The position numbers and the translations under genes are program-made. A stretch of 64,000 bases of DNA, taken from the NCBI GenBank assembly GCA_001443375.1, contig LDXM01000002.1:62001-126000 (forward strand), read 5' to 3'. The notes below the pieces were generated by a model. The model saw nothing but the letters and a program-made list of their open reading frames with translations. It did not search any database and had not been told where the DNA came from. The stretch's first letter is position 1, and every line of letters begins with the position of its first letter. The DNA is from Chloroflexi bacterium CSP1-4 (lineage in GTDB: Bacteria > Chloroflexota > Limnocylindria > Limnocylindrales > CSP1-4). Of the stretch, positions 8,963 to 17,362 are shown in pieces.

Positions 8963-10705
8963 CTAGAGGCCGGACCCGAGCGCGGCGTCGTCGCGCGTGA
9001 TGACGGCCGCCCCCTTCTTCGGCGCGAACCAGAGGGTGAAAGCGTTGAGCTGGATCCTGTTGATCTGCTCCGGATCCAAGGGGCGCGTCTCGCGCCCGAC
9101 GACCTTGTAGATGTGGAAGCCGTCGCCCAGCTCCAGGCCCTCGCCGATCTGGCCGGCCTGCAGCGTGAAGAGGGCCTCCTCGATCGTGGGGTCGGACGAC
9201 TGCCCGGGGGCGATCCAGCCCAGGTCGCCACCCTTGGCGGCCTCGAGGCCGTCCGATTCCTCCTTCGCGATGGCCGCGAAGTCGGCGCCCGGCTCGTTGA
9301 CCTTCACGAGGAGCTCTGCGGCGCGCTGCTTCGGCGCCGGGCGGAAGCGGTCGAAGAGGATGACGTGCCAGCCGAATTGCGACTTCACCGGGCCGACGAT
9401 GTCGCCCTTCCCGTGCGTGCCCTCGAAGATGGCGTCAGCGAACTCCTGGACCATCGCGCCGCGGGTGAACCAGCCGAGGTCCCCGCCGGTCGCGCCGCTG
9501 CCCGTGTCGTCGCTCTCGGCCTTGGCCAGCGTGGCGAACTCCGCCTCGCGCTCGGCCACGTCGGCGATGGCGCGCAGCTTGGCGGCCGCAGCGTCGGCCT
9601 GCTGCTGCGAGTCGGCCCAGGCCGGGTCGTCGGTGGGCAGGGCGGAGGCGCCGCCCGGGTCGTCCTGCGGCGAGTACAGGATGTGCGAGGCCCGGACCTC
9701 CTGGCCCCCCGCGTCGCCGGAGCCCTTGTCGATGAGGATCTCGTAGGCGTGGACCTGTTCGACCGGGCCCGCGGTCGCCAGCGCCACGAGCTTCTCGGTG
9801 ATCTTCTCCTGCAGGACCTGGGCGGTGAGGTAGGTCTTGTAGGCCTCGAGCCCCGGGCCCTGCTCGACGGCCGCGCGGAAGGCGGCGTCCTCCTTGGCGG
9901 GCGTGATCTCGGTCACGCGCCCGATGCGGAACGTGCCGTCGGCGCCCTCGATCACCTCGGTCGTCCCGTCGAGCGGCAGCGCGAAGACCGCCTTCACCCA
10001 GGCCCGGTCGGTGGGGTTCGTGTCGGCCAGGGAGCCGAAGTCGCCGCCCTGCTCCTTGCTCGCGTCGTTGCTGTACTGCTTCGCCACTGCGGCGAAGTCC
10101 TTGCCGGCCTTCAGCTCGGCCAGGGCCTGCTCGGCCTTCGCCTTCCCGGCGTCACGCTGGGCCTGCGAGGGGAAGTCGGCGCCGGCGTCCACGTCGGGGC
10201 GCACGAAGATGGCCAGCGTCTGGCGCAGCTCGGGCTGGGAGGACTCCTTCTTCAGCGCGGCCTCGAGGTCGGCGTCGCTGGCCGAGACACCCTCGGCGGC
10301 GGCGTACTTCTCGATCACGAGCGCGTCGATCAGCCCCTCGAGCGCGCCCTGCGTGACCTGCTGCCTCTGCTGATCCAGGAGCTCCAGTTGCTGGGAGGCG
10401 ATGTCCTGGCCGACCTGCCCGGCGGCGAGCGACTCGCGCACCCGCTTCTCGCCCTCGCCGATGCGGAACAGCTCGATCTTCGTCCGTTCCAGCCACTGGT
10501 CGCGCGTGATCGCGGTGCCGTCCACGTGCGCGACCGGCTTGAGGTGGTCGTTGTACCAGGAGACGACGACTGAGCCGGCCAGGATGCCCACGGCGATGAC
10601 GATGACGGCGATGAAGCCGATCGTGACGTAGAGCTTCTGACGCGCCTCGTTGTCGTGGCTGGAGCGGCGTGAGCGGCCCGCGGTCGGCCTGGCTCGAAGA
10701 GTCAT
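8963..10705 (-). CDS. Membrane-anchored peptidyl-prolyl isomerase, SurA/PrsA-like
   Basis: A 580-residue exported folding factor. One transmembrane helix (about residues 27-50) is followed by a SurA-type N-terminal helical domain (VDGTAITRDQWLERTKIELF). Three parvulin-like repeats come next: a degenerate one near 200-260 (GGDFGSLADTN), a good one near 340-460 (RASHILYSPQDD, GGDLGWFTRGAM, GPVKSQFGWHVILFDR) and a third near 465-550 (AAELLVKVNE, GGDLGWIAPGQ, GDGFHIYKVVGRE). It should assist folding of secreted proteins outside the membrane. It probably heads the mazG-rph-rdgB run. Confidence 0.9.
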   Translation of the reverse strand: MTLRARPTAGRSRRSSHDNEARQKLYVTIGFIAVIVIAVGILAGSVVVSWYNDHLKPVAHVDGTAITRDQWLERTKIELFRIGEGEKRVRESLAAGQVGQDIASQQLELLDQQRQQVTQGALEGLIDALVIEKYAAAEGVSASDADLEAALKKESSQPELRQTLAIFVRPDVDAGADFPSQAQRDAGKAKAEQALAELKAGKDFAAVAKQYSNDASKEQGGDFGSLADTNPTDRAWVKAVFALPLDGTTEVIEGADGTFRIGRVTEITPAKEDAAFRAAVEQGPGLEAYKTYLTAQVLQEKITEKLVALATAGPVEQVHAYEILIDKGSGDAGGQEVRASHILYSPQDDPGGASALPTDDPAWADSQQQADAAAAKLRAIADVAEREAEFATLAKAESDDTGSGATGGDLGWFTRGAMVQEFADAIFEGTHGKGDIVGPVKSQFGWHVILFDRFRPAPKQRAAELLVKVNEPGADFAAIAKEESDGLEAAKGGDLGWIAPGQSSDPTIEEALFTLQAGQIGEGLELGDGFHIYKVVGRETRPLDPEQINRIQLNAFTLWFAPKKGAAVITRDDAALGSGL

Positions 10706-10778
10706 GGTTGGTCAGGGTCCTGTGGCGATGGGAGGTCCGTGGGTGGCAACGGCGCTCGGCCGTCGTGGAGCGGTCGGT

Positions 10779-10784
10779 ATCGTA
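10779..10784 (-). promoter_or_regulatory. Likely -10 element for the PPIase-mazG-rph-rdgB run
   Basis: TACGAT on the minus strand, about 73 bases before ATG 10705. The overlapping plus strand reads GGTATCGTACCCTAC, so divergent transcription toward the acyltransferase is also possible from here. Confidence 0.35.
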
Positions 10785-10868
10785 CCCTACGCCGCCACCC
10801 GACCGGCGCGCAGCCCCGGGCGACCCTCGTCAGCCACGATCGCTCGACCGTGCCAGAATCGCCGGCCT

Positions 10869-13010
10869 GTGAGCCGCCACGCCACGACCCCCGCCACCAC
10901 GGCTGCGCGCGCGGGTCTCGCCAACGACCGCTTCCGCCCCGATCTCGAAGGGCTGCGCGCCGTGGCGATCCTCCTCGTCCTGCTGTACCACGCCCATGTG
11001 CCTGGTTTCGGTGGTGGCTTCGTCGGCGTCGATGTCTTCTTCGTCATCTCCGGGTTCCTGATCACGGGCATCCTCGTTCGCGACCTCGACGCCACGGGGA
11101 CGATCTCGCTGGGCGCGTTCTATGCGCGCCGGGCTCGTCGGCTGCTGCCGGCCGCGGCCGTGGCACTGGTCGTGACGCTGCTCGCCTCGGCCCTCCTGCT
11201 CGCGCCGGTCGAGATCGCCGACGTCGCTCGCGACGGCCTGGCGGCCGGCCTGTACGTCTCCAACATCGGGTTCGCGCTGCAGGCCACCGACTACCTGCAG
11301 GCCGGCCAGGCACCCTCGCCGCTCCTGCACTTCTGGTCGCTCTCGGTCGAGGAGCAGTTCTACCTCCTGTGGCCCGCGCTGCTGCTCCTGGCCGCTCGAT
11401 CGGTGGGGCGCTCGCATCGGGTCCTGGCGACGATCATGGCATCGGTCACGGTCGCCTCCCTGGTGGCATCGGTGGTCCTGACCCAGGTCGCGGCGCCCTG
11501 GGCGTTCTTCGCACCCGTGACGCGGGCATGGGAGCTGGGGCTCGGCGCGCTGGTGGCCGTCATGGCGGCGGGTACGCTGCGGCTGGGCCGGCGGACCGCG
11601 ATCGCGGCGGGTCTCCTGGGGCTGGCGGGCATCGCCGGGGCGGGGATCGGCCTCAACAACGACACCCCCTTCCCGGGCGTGGCCGCGACCGTGCCCGTGC
11701 TCGGGTCCGCGCTGGTCATCGCCGCGGGGCTGGGCCGGCAGGCCGGGCCCGTGTCGCGCCTGCTGACGGTCGCTCCGATGCGCTGGCTGGGGCGGATCTC
11801 ATACTCGCTCTACCTCTGGCACTGGCCCCTCATCGTCCTGCCCGCGGCCGCGCTCGGGGCATCCCTGCCGACATACGGCCGCGTCGTGCTGGCGGTCGTG
11901 GCCATCCCCATCGCGGCCGCGAGCCAGCGCTGGATCGAGGAACCGTTCCGTCACGGCCGATGGATCGGCCAGGCTCCGCGGCGGACGTTCGCGGCGGCCG
12001 CCGGGCTGATGCTGGCGGTGGGGGTCGTGGCCGTGTCGCTGGGGGCCCTGTCCTCGCCGGCGAGCGGCGACGGCCGGGCGGCGGCCTCGTCCTCCATCTC
12101 TGACGCCGAACTGGACCGGGCGTATGCCGACGGGCTCGACGTGGCCATCCCGGGAGGGACCTCGACGCCGTCGCCGTCACTCGCAGCCTCCGATCCGCCG
12201 AGGACCGCGCCGGGCCGCGTGCCCGCCGACCTCGTCCCGGAGCTGGCCCTCGCCCGCGACGACCTGCCGCGGATCTACGGGGACGGCTGCCATCTCTCCG
12301 TGCCGGAGACGGCGTCCCCCGCCTGCGTGTTCGGCTCCGTGGCCTCCGAGCAGGTGATCGTCCTGTTCGGCGATTCGCATGCGGCGCAGTGGTTCCCCGC
12401 CCTCGAGCGGCTCGCCTCGAGCCACGGCTGGCGGCTCGTCTCCTTGACCAAGTCATCCTGCCCGGCCGCGGATGTGACGATCTGGAGCACCAGCCTCAAG
12501 CGCGAGTACTCGGAGTGCGACGAGTGGCGCCGCGCTGCCCTGGAGCGGATCGCACGCGAGCATCCCTGGCTCGTCGTCATCTCGGACAGCAGGGAATACA
12601 CGCTCTGGTCGGAGGGTGCGCTGGTCCCGGCCGCTGAGGGAGGGGCGCTCTGGAACGGCGGTCTGGGACGCACGCTCGCGAACCTGGCTGCGGTCGCCGG
12701 CCGCGTCGTCCTGATCGGGGATACGCCCCGCTCGCAGGTCGATCCCCCGGTCTGTCTGTCGCGTCATCCGGATGACGTGCTCGCCTGCGCCAGCCCCCAG
12801 CGCCTGGCGCTGGACACCGCGCGCCTTGCGGAGGAGCGGGCCGTCGCCGCGACGGCGCACGCCGGGTTCGTCGATCCCACGGCGTGGGTCTGCCCATCGG
12901 AACCGTGCCCGGTCATCGTCGGCCGTCTGCTCGTCTACCGCGACGAGCAACATCTGACCGCCACGTTCGCCCGCGCCCTGGCGAACCGGCTCCTCGACGA
13001 GCTTCGCTAG
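10869..13010 (+). CDS. Acyltransferase 3 / SGNH-domain O-acetyltransferase (OafA/YrhL-like)
   Basis: A 713-residue membrane enzyme that acylates surface polysaccharide or peptidoglycan. The N-terminal acyltransferase-3 domain begins with RFRPDLEGLRAVAILLVLLY and has FVGVDVFFVISGFLI and HFWSLSVEEQFYLLWP over about ten transmembrane helices. After a Ser/Pro linker (about residues 400-460) an extracytoplasmic SGNH-hydrolase domain follows, with IVLFGDSHAAQW (nucleophile Ser) and the terminal DEQHLT that should supply the Asp-His pair. GTG 10869 fits the usual short N-terminus; the frame is open upstream but in antisense to the PPIase promoter area. It opens the polysaccharide region, so O-acetylation of that polymer is likely. 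Confidence 0.88.
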   Translation: MSRHATTPATTAARAGLANDRFRPDLEGLRAVAILLVLLYHAHVPGFGGGFVGVDVFFVISGFLITGILVRDLDATGTISLGAFYARRARRLLPAAAVALVVTLLASALLLAPVEIADVARDGLAAGLYVSNIGFALQATDYLQAGQAPSPLLHFWSLSVEEQFYLLWPALLLLAARSVGRSHRVLATIMASVTVASLVASVVLTQVAAPWAFFAPVTRAWELGLGALVAVMAAGTLRLGRRTAIAAGLLGLAGIAGAGIGLNNDTPFPGVAATVPVLGSALVIAAGLGRQAGPVSRLLTVAPMRWLGRISYSLYLWHWPLIVLPAAALGASLPTYGRVVLAVVAIPIAAASQRWIEEPFRHGRWIGQAPRRTFAAAAGLMLAVGVVAVSLGALSSPASGDGRAAASSSISDAELDRAYADGLDVAIPGGTSTPSPSLAASDPPRTAPGRVPADLVPELALARDDLPRIYGDGCHLSVPETASPACVFGSVASEQVIVLFGDSHAAQWFPALERLASSHGWRLVSLTKSSCPAADVTIWSTSLKREYSECDEWRRAALERIAREHPWLVVISDSREYTLWSEGALVPAAEGGALWNGGLGRTLANLAAVAGRVVLIGDTPRSQVDPPVCLSRHPDDVLACASPQRLALDTARLAEERAVAATAHAGFVDPTAWVCPSEPCPVIVGRLLVYRDEQHLTATFARALANRLLDELR

Positions 13011-13022
13011 CCTCGGCCGAGG
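13011..13022. terminator. Palindrome directly after the acyltransferase stop
   Basis: CCTCGGCCGAGG is a perfect 12-bp palindrome beginning at the first base after the TAG. It lies between two converging genes. A weak terminator without a U-tract is possible. Confidence 0.35.
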
Positions 13023-13050
13023 GGACCCGCCAGCGCTCTCTCCCGCCCGG

Positions 13051-14274
13051 TCAGCGCGTGTCCCCGTCCGGTGCCAGCCGCTCGATGATCGCGCACAGGC
13101 GGTCGGCCTCGCGCTCCCACGACAGTTCTCCGATGCGCCCGGTCATCACGGCCACCGACGCCTCGCGGGCGGCCGCGTCGTCCACGAGCGAGAGGATGGC
13201 CGAGGCGAGTCCATCCGGGTCGCCCGGTTCATAGGTCCGCACGGCACCAGCGGGGAAGGTGCGCTCGACGAGCGGCAGGCGCGACGCGACGACGGGCTTG
13301 CCCATCGCGCCGTACTCGAGCACCTTCGTCGACAGCGAGAGGTCCGTGAACGGGTCCCGTCGGGTGGGCGCCAGTCCGATGTCGGCCGCCGCGATGGCCG
13401 CGGGGACGTCCTCGAGGGGGATCCGGCCATGGAACCCGACCTGGTCCGCCAGCCCCAGCCGGGTCGCGCGGGCCCGCAGCTGCTCGGTGGCGTCGCCGCG
13501 ACCGTACAGCTCGAGCCGGACCGGCAGAGCCGGCCGAGTCGCCCGCAGCCGGGCCAGGCCGTCGAGCACCACGTCGAGCTCGTAGGTCGGCGTCAGGGCG
13601 CCGGCATAGACCAGCCGCAACGTACCGTCGGCCAGGAACGCCCGGTGCGGATAGAGGGCCGGATCGAAGCGCCGCAGCGACGGGCAGTTGAGGATGACGG
13701 CGACCTTGGCGGCCGGGACGCCCAGGGCCACGAGCCGCGCCGCCAGCGCTTCGTTCACGGTGATCACGGCGTCCGCGGATGCGATCGAGAGTCGCTCCGC
13801 GACGAGCAGGAGCCGGTGCGCGAGCGGGCTGGACGCGCGCGGAAACCGCATGCGGAAGAACTCCGGCATCGCCTCGTGGAGATCGAGCAGGACGGGCACC
13901 CCGGCGAGCTTCAGCGGCAGGGCGGCGAAGACCAGGAAGTCGGGCAGGGTGTGCACCTGGACCGCCGCGTACCGCCGGCGCCGGTGCTCCCGTGTCGCCG
14001 CCCACGCGGCACGGAGGAGGAAGGCGAGGTACTCGCCGAGGTAGGTGCGCAGCCCGGCCCCCTGGTGCCGCTGCACGTCGAGCCGATGCACGCGCACTCC
14101 GTCGACCATCCCCTGCGGAGCATCGTGCGGCCTGCGCAGGGCGAAGACGTCGACGGGGCGGCCGCGCTCGACGAGCGAGGCGGCCTCCCGGCGGACGCGC
14201 GAGTCCTCGTCGAAGAAGGCGTGGACGAGCATGCACACCGGACGGCGCGATGCGCTGGGGGAGCTGGCGGTCAC
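13051..14274 (-). CDS. Glycosyltransferase family 4-type
   Basis: A 407-residue GT-B fold protein that should transfer a sugar from a nucleotide sugar to a lipid-linked glycan at the inner face of the membrane. The N-terminal domain has VCMLVHAFFDEDSRVRREA and YAAVQVHTLPDFLVF. The nucleotide-sugar domain has LRLVYAGALTPTYELDVVL, ELYGRGD, FHGRIPLEDVPAAIAAADI and LSTKVLEYGAMGKPVVAS, the usual donor-site region. GTG 14274 is chosen because it is followed at once by the first beta strand. It is divergent from the polysaccharide ABC exporter and resembles the four tandem glycosyltransferases at 16076-21349. Confidence 0.88.
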   Translation of the reverse strand: MTASSPSASRRPVCMLVHAFFDEDSRVRREAASLVERGRPVDVFALRRPHDAPQGMVDGVRVHRLDVQRHQGAGLRTYLGEYLAFLLRAAWAATREHRRRRYAAVQVHTLPDFLVFAALPLKLAGVPVLLDLHEAMPEFFRMRFPRASSPLAHRLLLVAERLSIASADAVITVNEALAARLVALGVPAAKVAVILNCPSLRRFDPALYPHRAFLADGTLRLVYAGALTPTYELDVVLDGLARLRATRPALPVRLELYGRGDATEQLRARATRLGLADQVGFHGRIPLEDVPAAIAAADIGLAPTRRDPFTDLSLSTKVLEYGAMGKPVVASRLPLVERTFPAGAVRTYEPGDPDGLASAILSLVDDAAAREASVAVMTGRIGELSWEREADRLCAIIERLAPDGDTR

Positions 14275-14321
14275 GGCGCGACATGGTAGTCCCTTCGGCG
14301 CGTCAGACCACCCATCGATGC

Positions 14322-14327
14322 TACGCT
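14322..14327 (+). promoter_or_regulatory. -10 element for the exporter permease gene
   Basis: TACGCT, ten bases before ATG 14338. Confidence 0.45.
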
Positions 14328-14337
14328 CCAGCGGCTC

Positions 14338-15219
14338 ATGGACATGCCCCAGGAAGCTCCCGCCGCGTTCCGCACGTCGGCGTTCCGCACGTCGGCGGCC
14401 CGGCCGGGGCCGCTCGGCCTCGTCGCCGAAGCGCTCCATGAGGTCCGCTCGCGGCACCGCCTCATCCGCTACCTGGCCCAGGCGGACCTCAAGAAGAAGG
14501 GCACCGACACCCTCTTCGGCAACGTGTGGTGGATCCTCGACCCCCTGCTCCAGATGGCCGTCTACGTCATCCTCGTGACGCTCATCTTCCAGCGCTCGGT
14601 GCCCGACTACCCGCTCTTCGTCTTCGCCGCGATCCTGCCCTGGAAGTGGTTCACGACGGCCATCGGCGACGCCATCGCGTCGGTCAGCGGCCAGGACCGG
14701 CTCATCAAGCAGATCAAGTTCCCGAAGATCGTGCTGCCGTCCGCGGTGATGCTCGCCGGGATCGCCCAGTTCGCCTTCGGCCTGATCCCCCTGGCCGCGA
14801 TGCTCGTGCTGATGTACCCGGCGCGGATCAGCCCGATGCTCGTCTTCATCCCGGTCGTGGCCGCGGTCCAGTTCGTCTTCACGGTGGGCCTGGGGCTGCT
14901 GCTGGCCGCCGTCAACGTCTTCTTCCGTGACGTCGGCATCCTGGCTCGACACGTTCTCCGGCTCTGGTTCTACCTGTCGCCGGCACTCTACGGGGCCGCG
15001 GTCGTGGCCGAGGTCGGGGACTCGCAGCCCATCATCGCGACGCTGATGAGGCTGAACCCGTTCTACACCATCCTCGAGTCGTACCGGCAGGCGATCTACG
15101 ACGGCGCCGTGCCCGACCTGGCCGCGCTCGCGGTCGTCCTCATCGGCAGCGTCGGGCTGCTCCTGGTCGGCGTCGTCTTCTTCAAGCGGCTCGAGCCGGC
15201 CTTCGCGAAGGTGCTGTGA
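14338..15219 (+). CDS. Polysaccharide ABC exporter, permease subunit (Wzm/TagG-like)
   Basis: A 293-residue ABC-2-type permease with about six transmembrane helices. It should form the channel that moves a lipid-linked polysaccharide out of the cell. Typical features are the cytoplasmic RHRLIRYLAQADLKKKG, then GNVWWILDPLLQM, FAAILPWKWF, VNVFFRDVGILARHVLRLWF and the late LNPFYTILESYRQAIYDG. The start region contains a tandem 15-base duplication that encodes FRTSAFRTSA. The stop overlaps the ATPase start by one base (TGATG), so the two subunits are translationally coupled. Confidence 0.93.
   Translation: MDMPQEAPAAFRTSAFRTSAARPGPLGLVAEALHEVRSRHRLIRYLAQADLKKKGTDTLFGNVWWILDPLLQMAVYVILVTLIFQRSVPDYPLFVFAAILPWKWFTTAIGDAIASVSGQDRLIKQIKFPKIVLPSAVMLAGIAQFAFGLIPLAAMLVLMYPARISPMLVFIPVVAAVQFVFTVGLGLLLAAVNVFFRDVGILARHVLRLWFYLSPALYGAAVVAEVGDSQPIIATLMRLNPFYTILESYRQAIYDGAVPDLAALAVVLIGSVGLLLVGVVFFKRLEPAFAKVL
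14365..14394 (+). repeat. Tandem 15-base duplication in the permease N-terminus
   Basis: GCGTTCCGCACGTCG occurs twice in direct succession and keeps the frame, doubling a five-residue unit in the disordered N-terminus. It looks like a recent slippage event. Confidence 0.85.
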
Positions 15220-16079
15220 TGGCATCCGGCAACGGCGGCTCGGCCGAGTACGCCATCGACGTCCAGGGGCTCGGCGTTCGCTACAACCTGCGCCTGACGC
15301 GCAAGACGACGCTGCGGCAGTCGCTGGCCACCATCGTCCGGCGCGGCGAGGGCGAGCGCACCTTCTGGGCCCTCCAGGACGTCACCTTCCGACTCGTGCA
15401 GGGCGAATCGCTCGCGGTCATCGGGCCCAACGGTGCCGGCAAGAGCACGCTGCTGCAGGCGCTCGCCGGCATCATCCTGCCCTCGGCCGGAGGCCTCGAG
15501 GTCCGCGGGAAGGTATCGGGCCTCCTGCAGCTCGGGGCCGGCTTCGATCAGGAGCTGACCGGCCGCGAGAACATCATGCTGGCCGGCGCGTTCCTGGGCA
15601 TCGATCACCGGGAGACGGAGCGGCTGGCCCCAGGCGTCATCGATTTCGCCGACATCGGGCAGTTCATCGATGCCCCCCTCAAGACCTACTCATCGGGCAT
15701 GCGCGCGCGGCTCGGCTTCGCCATCGCCACCTCCGTCGACCCGGACATCCTGCTCATCGACGAGGTCCTGGCCACCGGCGACCAGGTCTTCCGCGTGAAG
15801 AGCAAGGCCCGGGTGCTGGAGCTGGCACGGGCGGCCAAGGCCATCGTCCTCGTGACGCACGACATGACCTGGGTGACCGAGTTCTGCAATCGCGCCATGC
15901 TCATCGAGGCGGGCCATGTCGTGGCCGAGGGTGAGCCGGAGGAGATCGTGCGCATCCACCAGGAGCACTCGGAGGCGTCGCGCCTGCGGAAGGCGGCCGA
16001 GGCCGCCGCGCTCCTCGGCACGGACGCGGCCGCCGCGGCCGCACTCGGCGCCCGGCCGCCCGGCGCAGGCGCGCTCTAG
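15219..16079 (+). CDS. Polysaccharide ABC exporter, ATPase subunit (Wzt/TagH-like, short form)
   Basis: A 286-residue ATP-binding subunit that powers export by the preceding permease. Walker A is GPNGAGKST near residue 70, the signature is YSSGMRARLGFA near 160, Walker B is DILLIDEVLATGD near 175, and the switch histidine is in LVTHDM. The family-typical insert after Walker A (GLLQLGAGFDQELTGREN) marks it as a polysaccharide exporter. It lacks the C-terminal carbohydrate-binding domain of full-length Wzt, so export probably does not depend on recognising a capped chain end. The stop shares CTAG with the converging glycosyltransferase. Confidence 0.93.
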   Translation: MASGNGGSAEYAIDVQGLGVRYNLRLTRKTTLRQSLATIVRRGEGERTFWALQDVTFRLVQGESLAVIGPNGAGKSTLLQALAGIILPSAGGLEVRGKVSGLLQLGAGFDQELTGRENIMLAGAFLGIDHRETERLAPGVIDFADIGQFIDAPLKTYSSGMRARLGFAIATSVDPDILLIDEVLATGDQVFRVKSKARVLELARAAKAIVLVTHDMTWVTEFCNRAMLIEAGHVVAEGEPEEIVRIHQEHSEASRLRKAAEAAALLGTDAAAAAALGARPPGAGAL

Positions 16080-17362
16080 CCCGATCCTCCCGGAGCGGGT
16101 GCCCCGAGCGTGGCATACAGCGTGAGCAATCGCTCCGCCTGAGGCTGCCAGCCGTACGGCCCGCGGGCCGCATCCAGGCAGGCGTCGCGGTATCGAGCCC
16201 GGACCTCGGGCGGCGCGTCGAGGATGGCCCGGATGGCGCGGGCGATGTCGGCGGCGTCGTTCGGGTCGCAGAGGACGCCGCAGCCGGTCTCGCGGATGAT
16301 CGGCGCCATGCCCGGCAGGTCGCTGGCCACGACGGGCGTGCCGGCGCCCATCGCGTCGAACAGCTTCGTGGGCGTGTTGAGCCGGTGGTTGAGCGTGGCG
16401 GCCTGGACAGGCATCGCCGACACGTCGGCCGACGCCGTCCAGGCGGGGATCTCTTCCGGCGCGACGCCGGGCAGGAAGTGGATGCGGGCAGCGTGGGGCA
16501 GCGCCGCCGCACGAGCGCGGAACGTCTCGTAGCGGGCGCCGAAGCCCACGACGACCAGCACGGCTCGTTCGACGAGCCCGATCGCGTCGCACAGCTCCTC
16601 GATGCCGCGATGCGCGACGACCTGGCCGAGGTAGAGCACGACCCGCTCGTCCGGGCCCAGGCCGAGGCGCTCGTGGAAGCGGCGCGGCGGGGGGTCCGGA
16701 CGCTGCCAGGCGGGCTGCGTGTTCATCACGATCGTCGCCGCTCGACCGAACGTCTCCTCCAGCACGTCGGCGTATGGCCGGCTGACCGTGAGGAGCGCGT
16801 CGGCGGCCCGGACCCAGGCGCGCTCCCGGCGCCGCAGCAACCAGCGCCAGGGACCGGGCAGGCGGGCGAAGCGCCCGCTCTCGACGTGCACATCCCGACT
16901 GTCGTAGACGACCCGCCCCCCACCTCGCCGTCGGAGGGCGAGGGCGAGAGGCAGCGTCACCAGGCCCTCCGCCTGCCAGATGTCGGCACGCGACACGTTG
17001 TGCCCGATGGCCTCGGCCCAGCGTCGCGCGAGCAGGACGAAGCGGATGCCCTGGAGCGTGCGCCCGACGACCTCGCGCACGACCTGCGTCGGGCCGAGCA
17101 CCGCGGGCGCCGTGTCGGCCGGCAGCGGCGGAGCCAGGATCCACCTGGGGGGCGGCGGCTGGGCGACGCGAAGGATGGTGAAGCCGTCCCGCTCCTCTCG
17201 CTGCGGGAGGGCGTCGCGATGCCGGGCCACGACCGTGACCCGGTATCCGGCCGCCGCCAGCGTCGAGGCCAGCTTCCACGACCGCGAGTCGGTGAGGAAC
17301 GGGTTGTTGAGCAGCAGGACGACGCTCGGGGCCGGCTCGACTGCCCCGCTGGGCCGGATCAC
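16076..17362 (-). CDS. Glycosyltransferase (GT4-type), last gene of polysaccharide operon
   Basis: A 428-residue GT-B glycosyltransferase. The N-terminal half has SVVLLLNNPFLTDSRSWKLA and VVYDSRDVHVESGR; the donor half has VVLYLGQVVAHRGIEELCDA, HFLPGVAPEEIPAWTASAD and LNTPTKLFDAMGAGTPVVAS. The same word pattern (YD-DIH-E, RGIEE, EWTASAD, PNKLFE) recurs in the next three upstream genes, so these are paralogues with different sugar or linkage choices. GTG 17362 overlaps the upstream stop in GTGA. It is the distal gene of a ten-gene minus-strand operon and ends in the shared CTAG with the ABC ATPase. Confidence 0.88.
   Translation of the reverse strand: MIRPSGAVEPAPSVVLLLNNPFLTDSRSWKLASTLAAAGYRVTVVARHRDALPQREERDGFTILRVAQPPPPRWILAPPLPADTAPAVLGPTQVVREVVGRTLQGIRFVLLARRWAEAIGHNVSRADIWQAEGLVTLPLALALRRRGGGRVVYDSRDVHVESGRFARLPGPWRWLLRRRERAWVRAADALLTVSRPYADVLEETFGRAATIVMNTQPAWQRPDPPPRRFHERLGLGPDERVVLYLGQVVAHRGIEELCDAIGLVERAVLVVVGFGARYETFRARAAALPHAARIHFLPGVAPEEIPAWTASADVSAMPVQAATLNHRLNTPTKLFDAMGAGTPVVASDLPGMAPIIRETGCGVLCDPNDAADIARAIRAILDAPPEVRARYRDACLDAARGPYGWQPQAERLLTLYATLGAPAPGGSG

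Noticed and set aside
8195-10573. Long open frame on the plus strand opposite the PPIase and mazG genes
   Set aside because: Antisense shadow typical of high-GC coding DNA; composition is Arg/Gly/Leu-biased and no motif is present.
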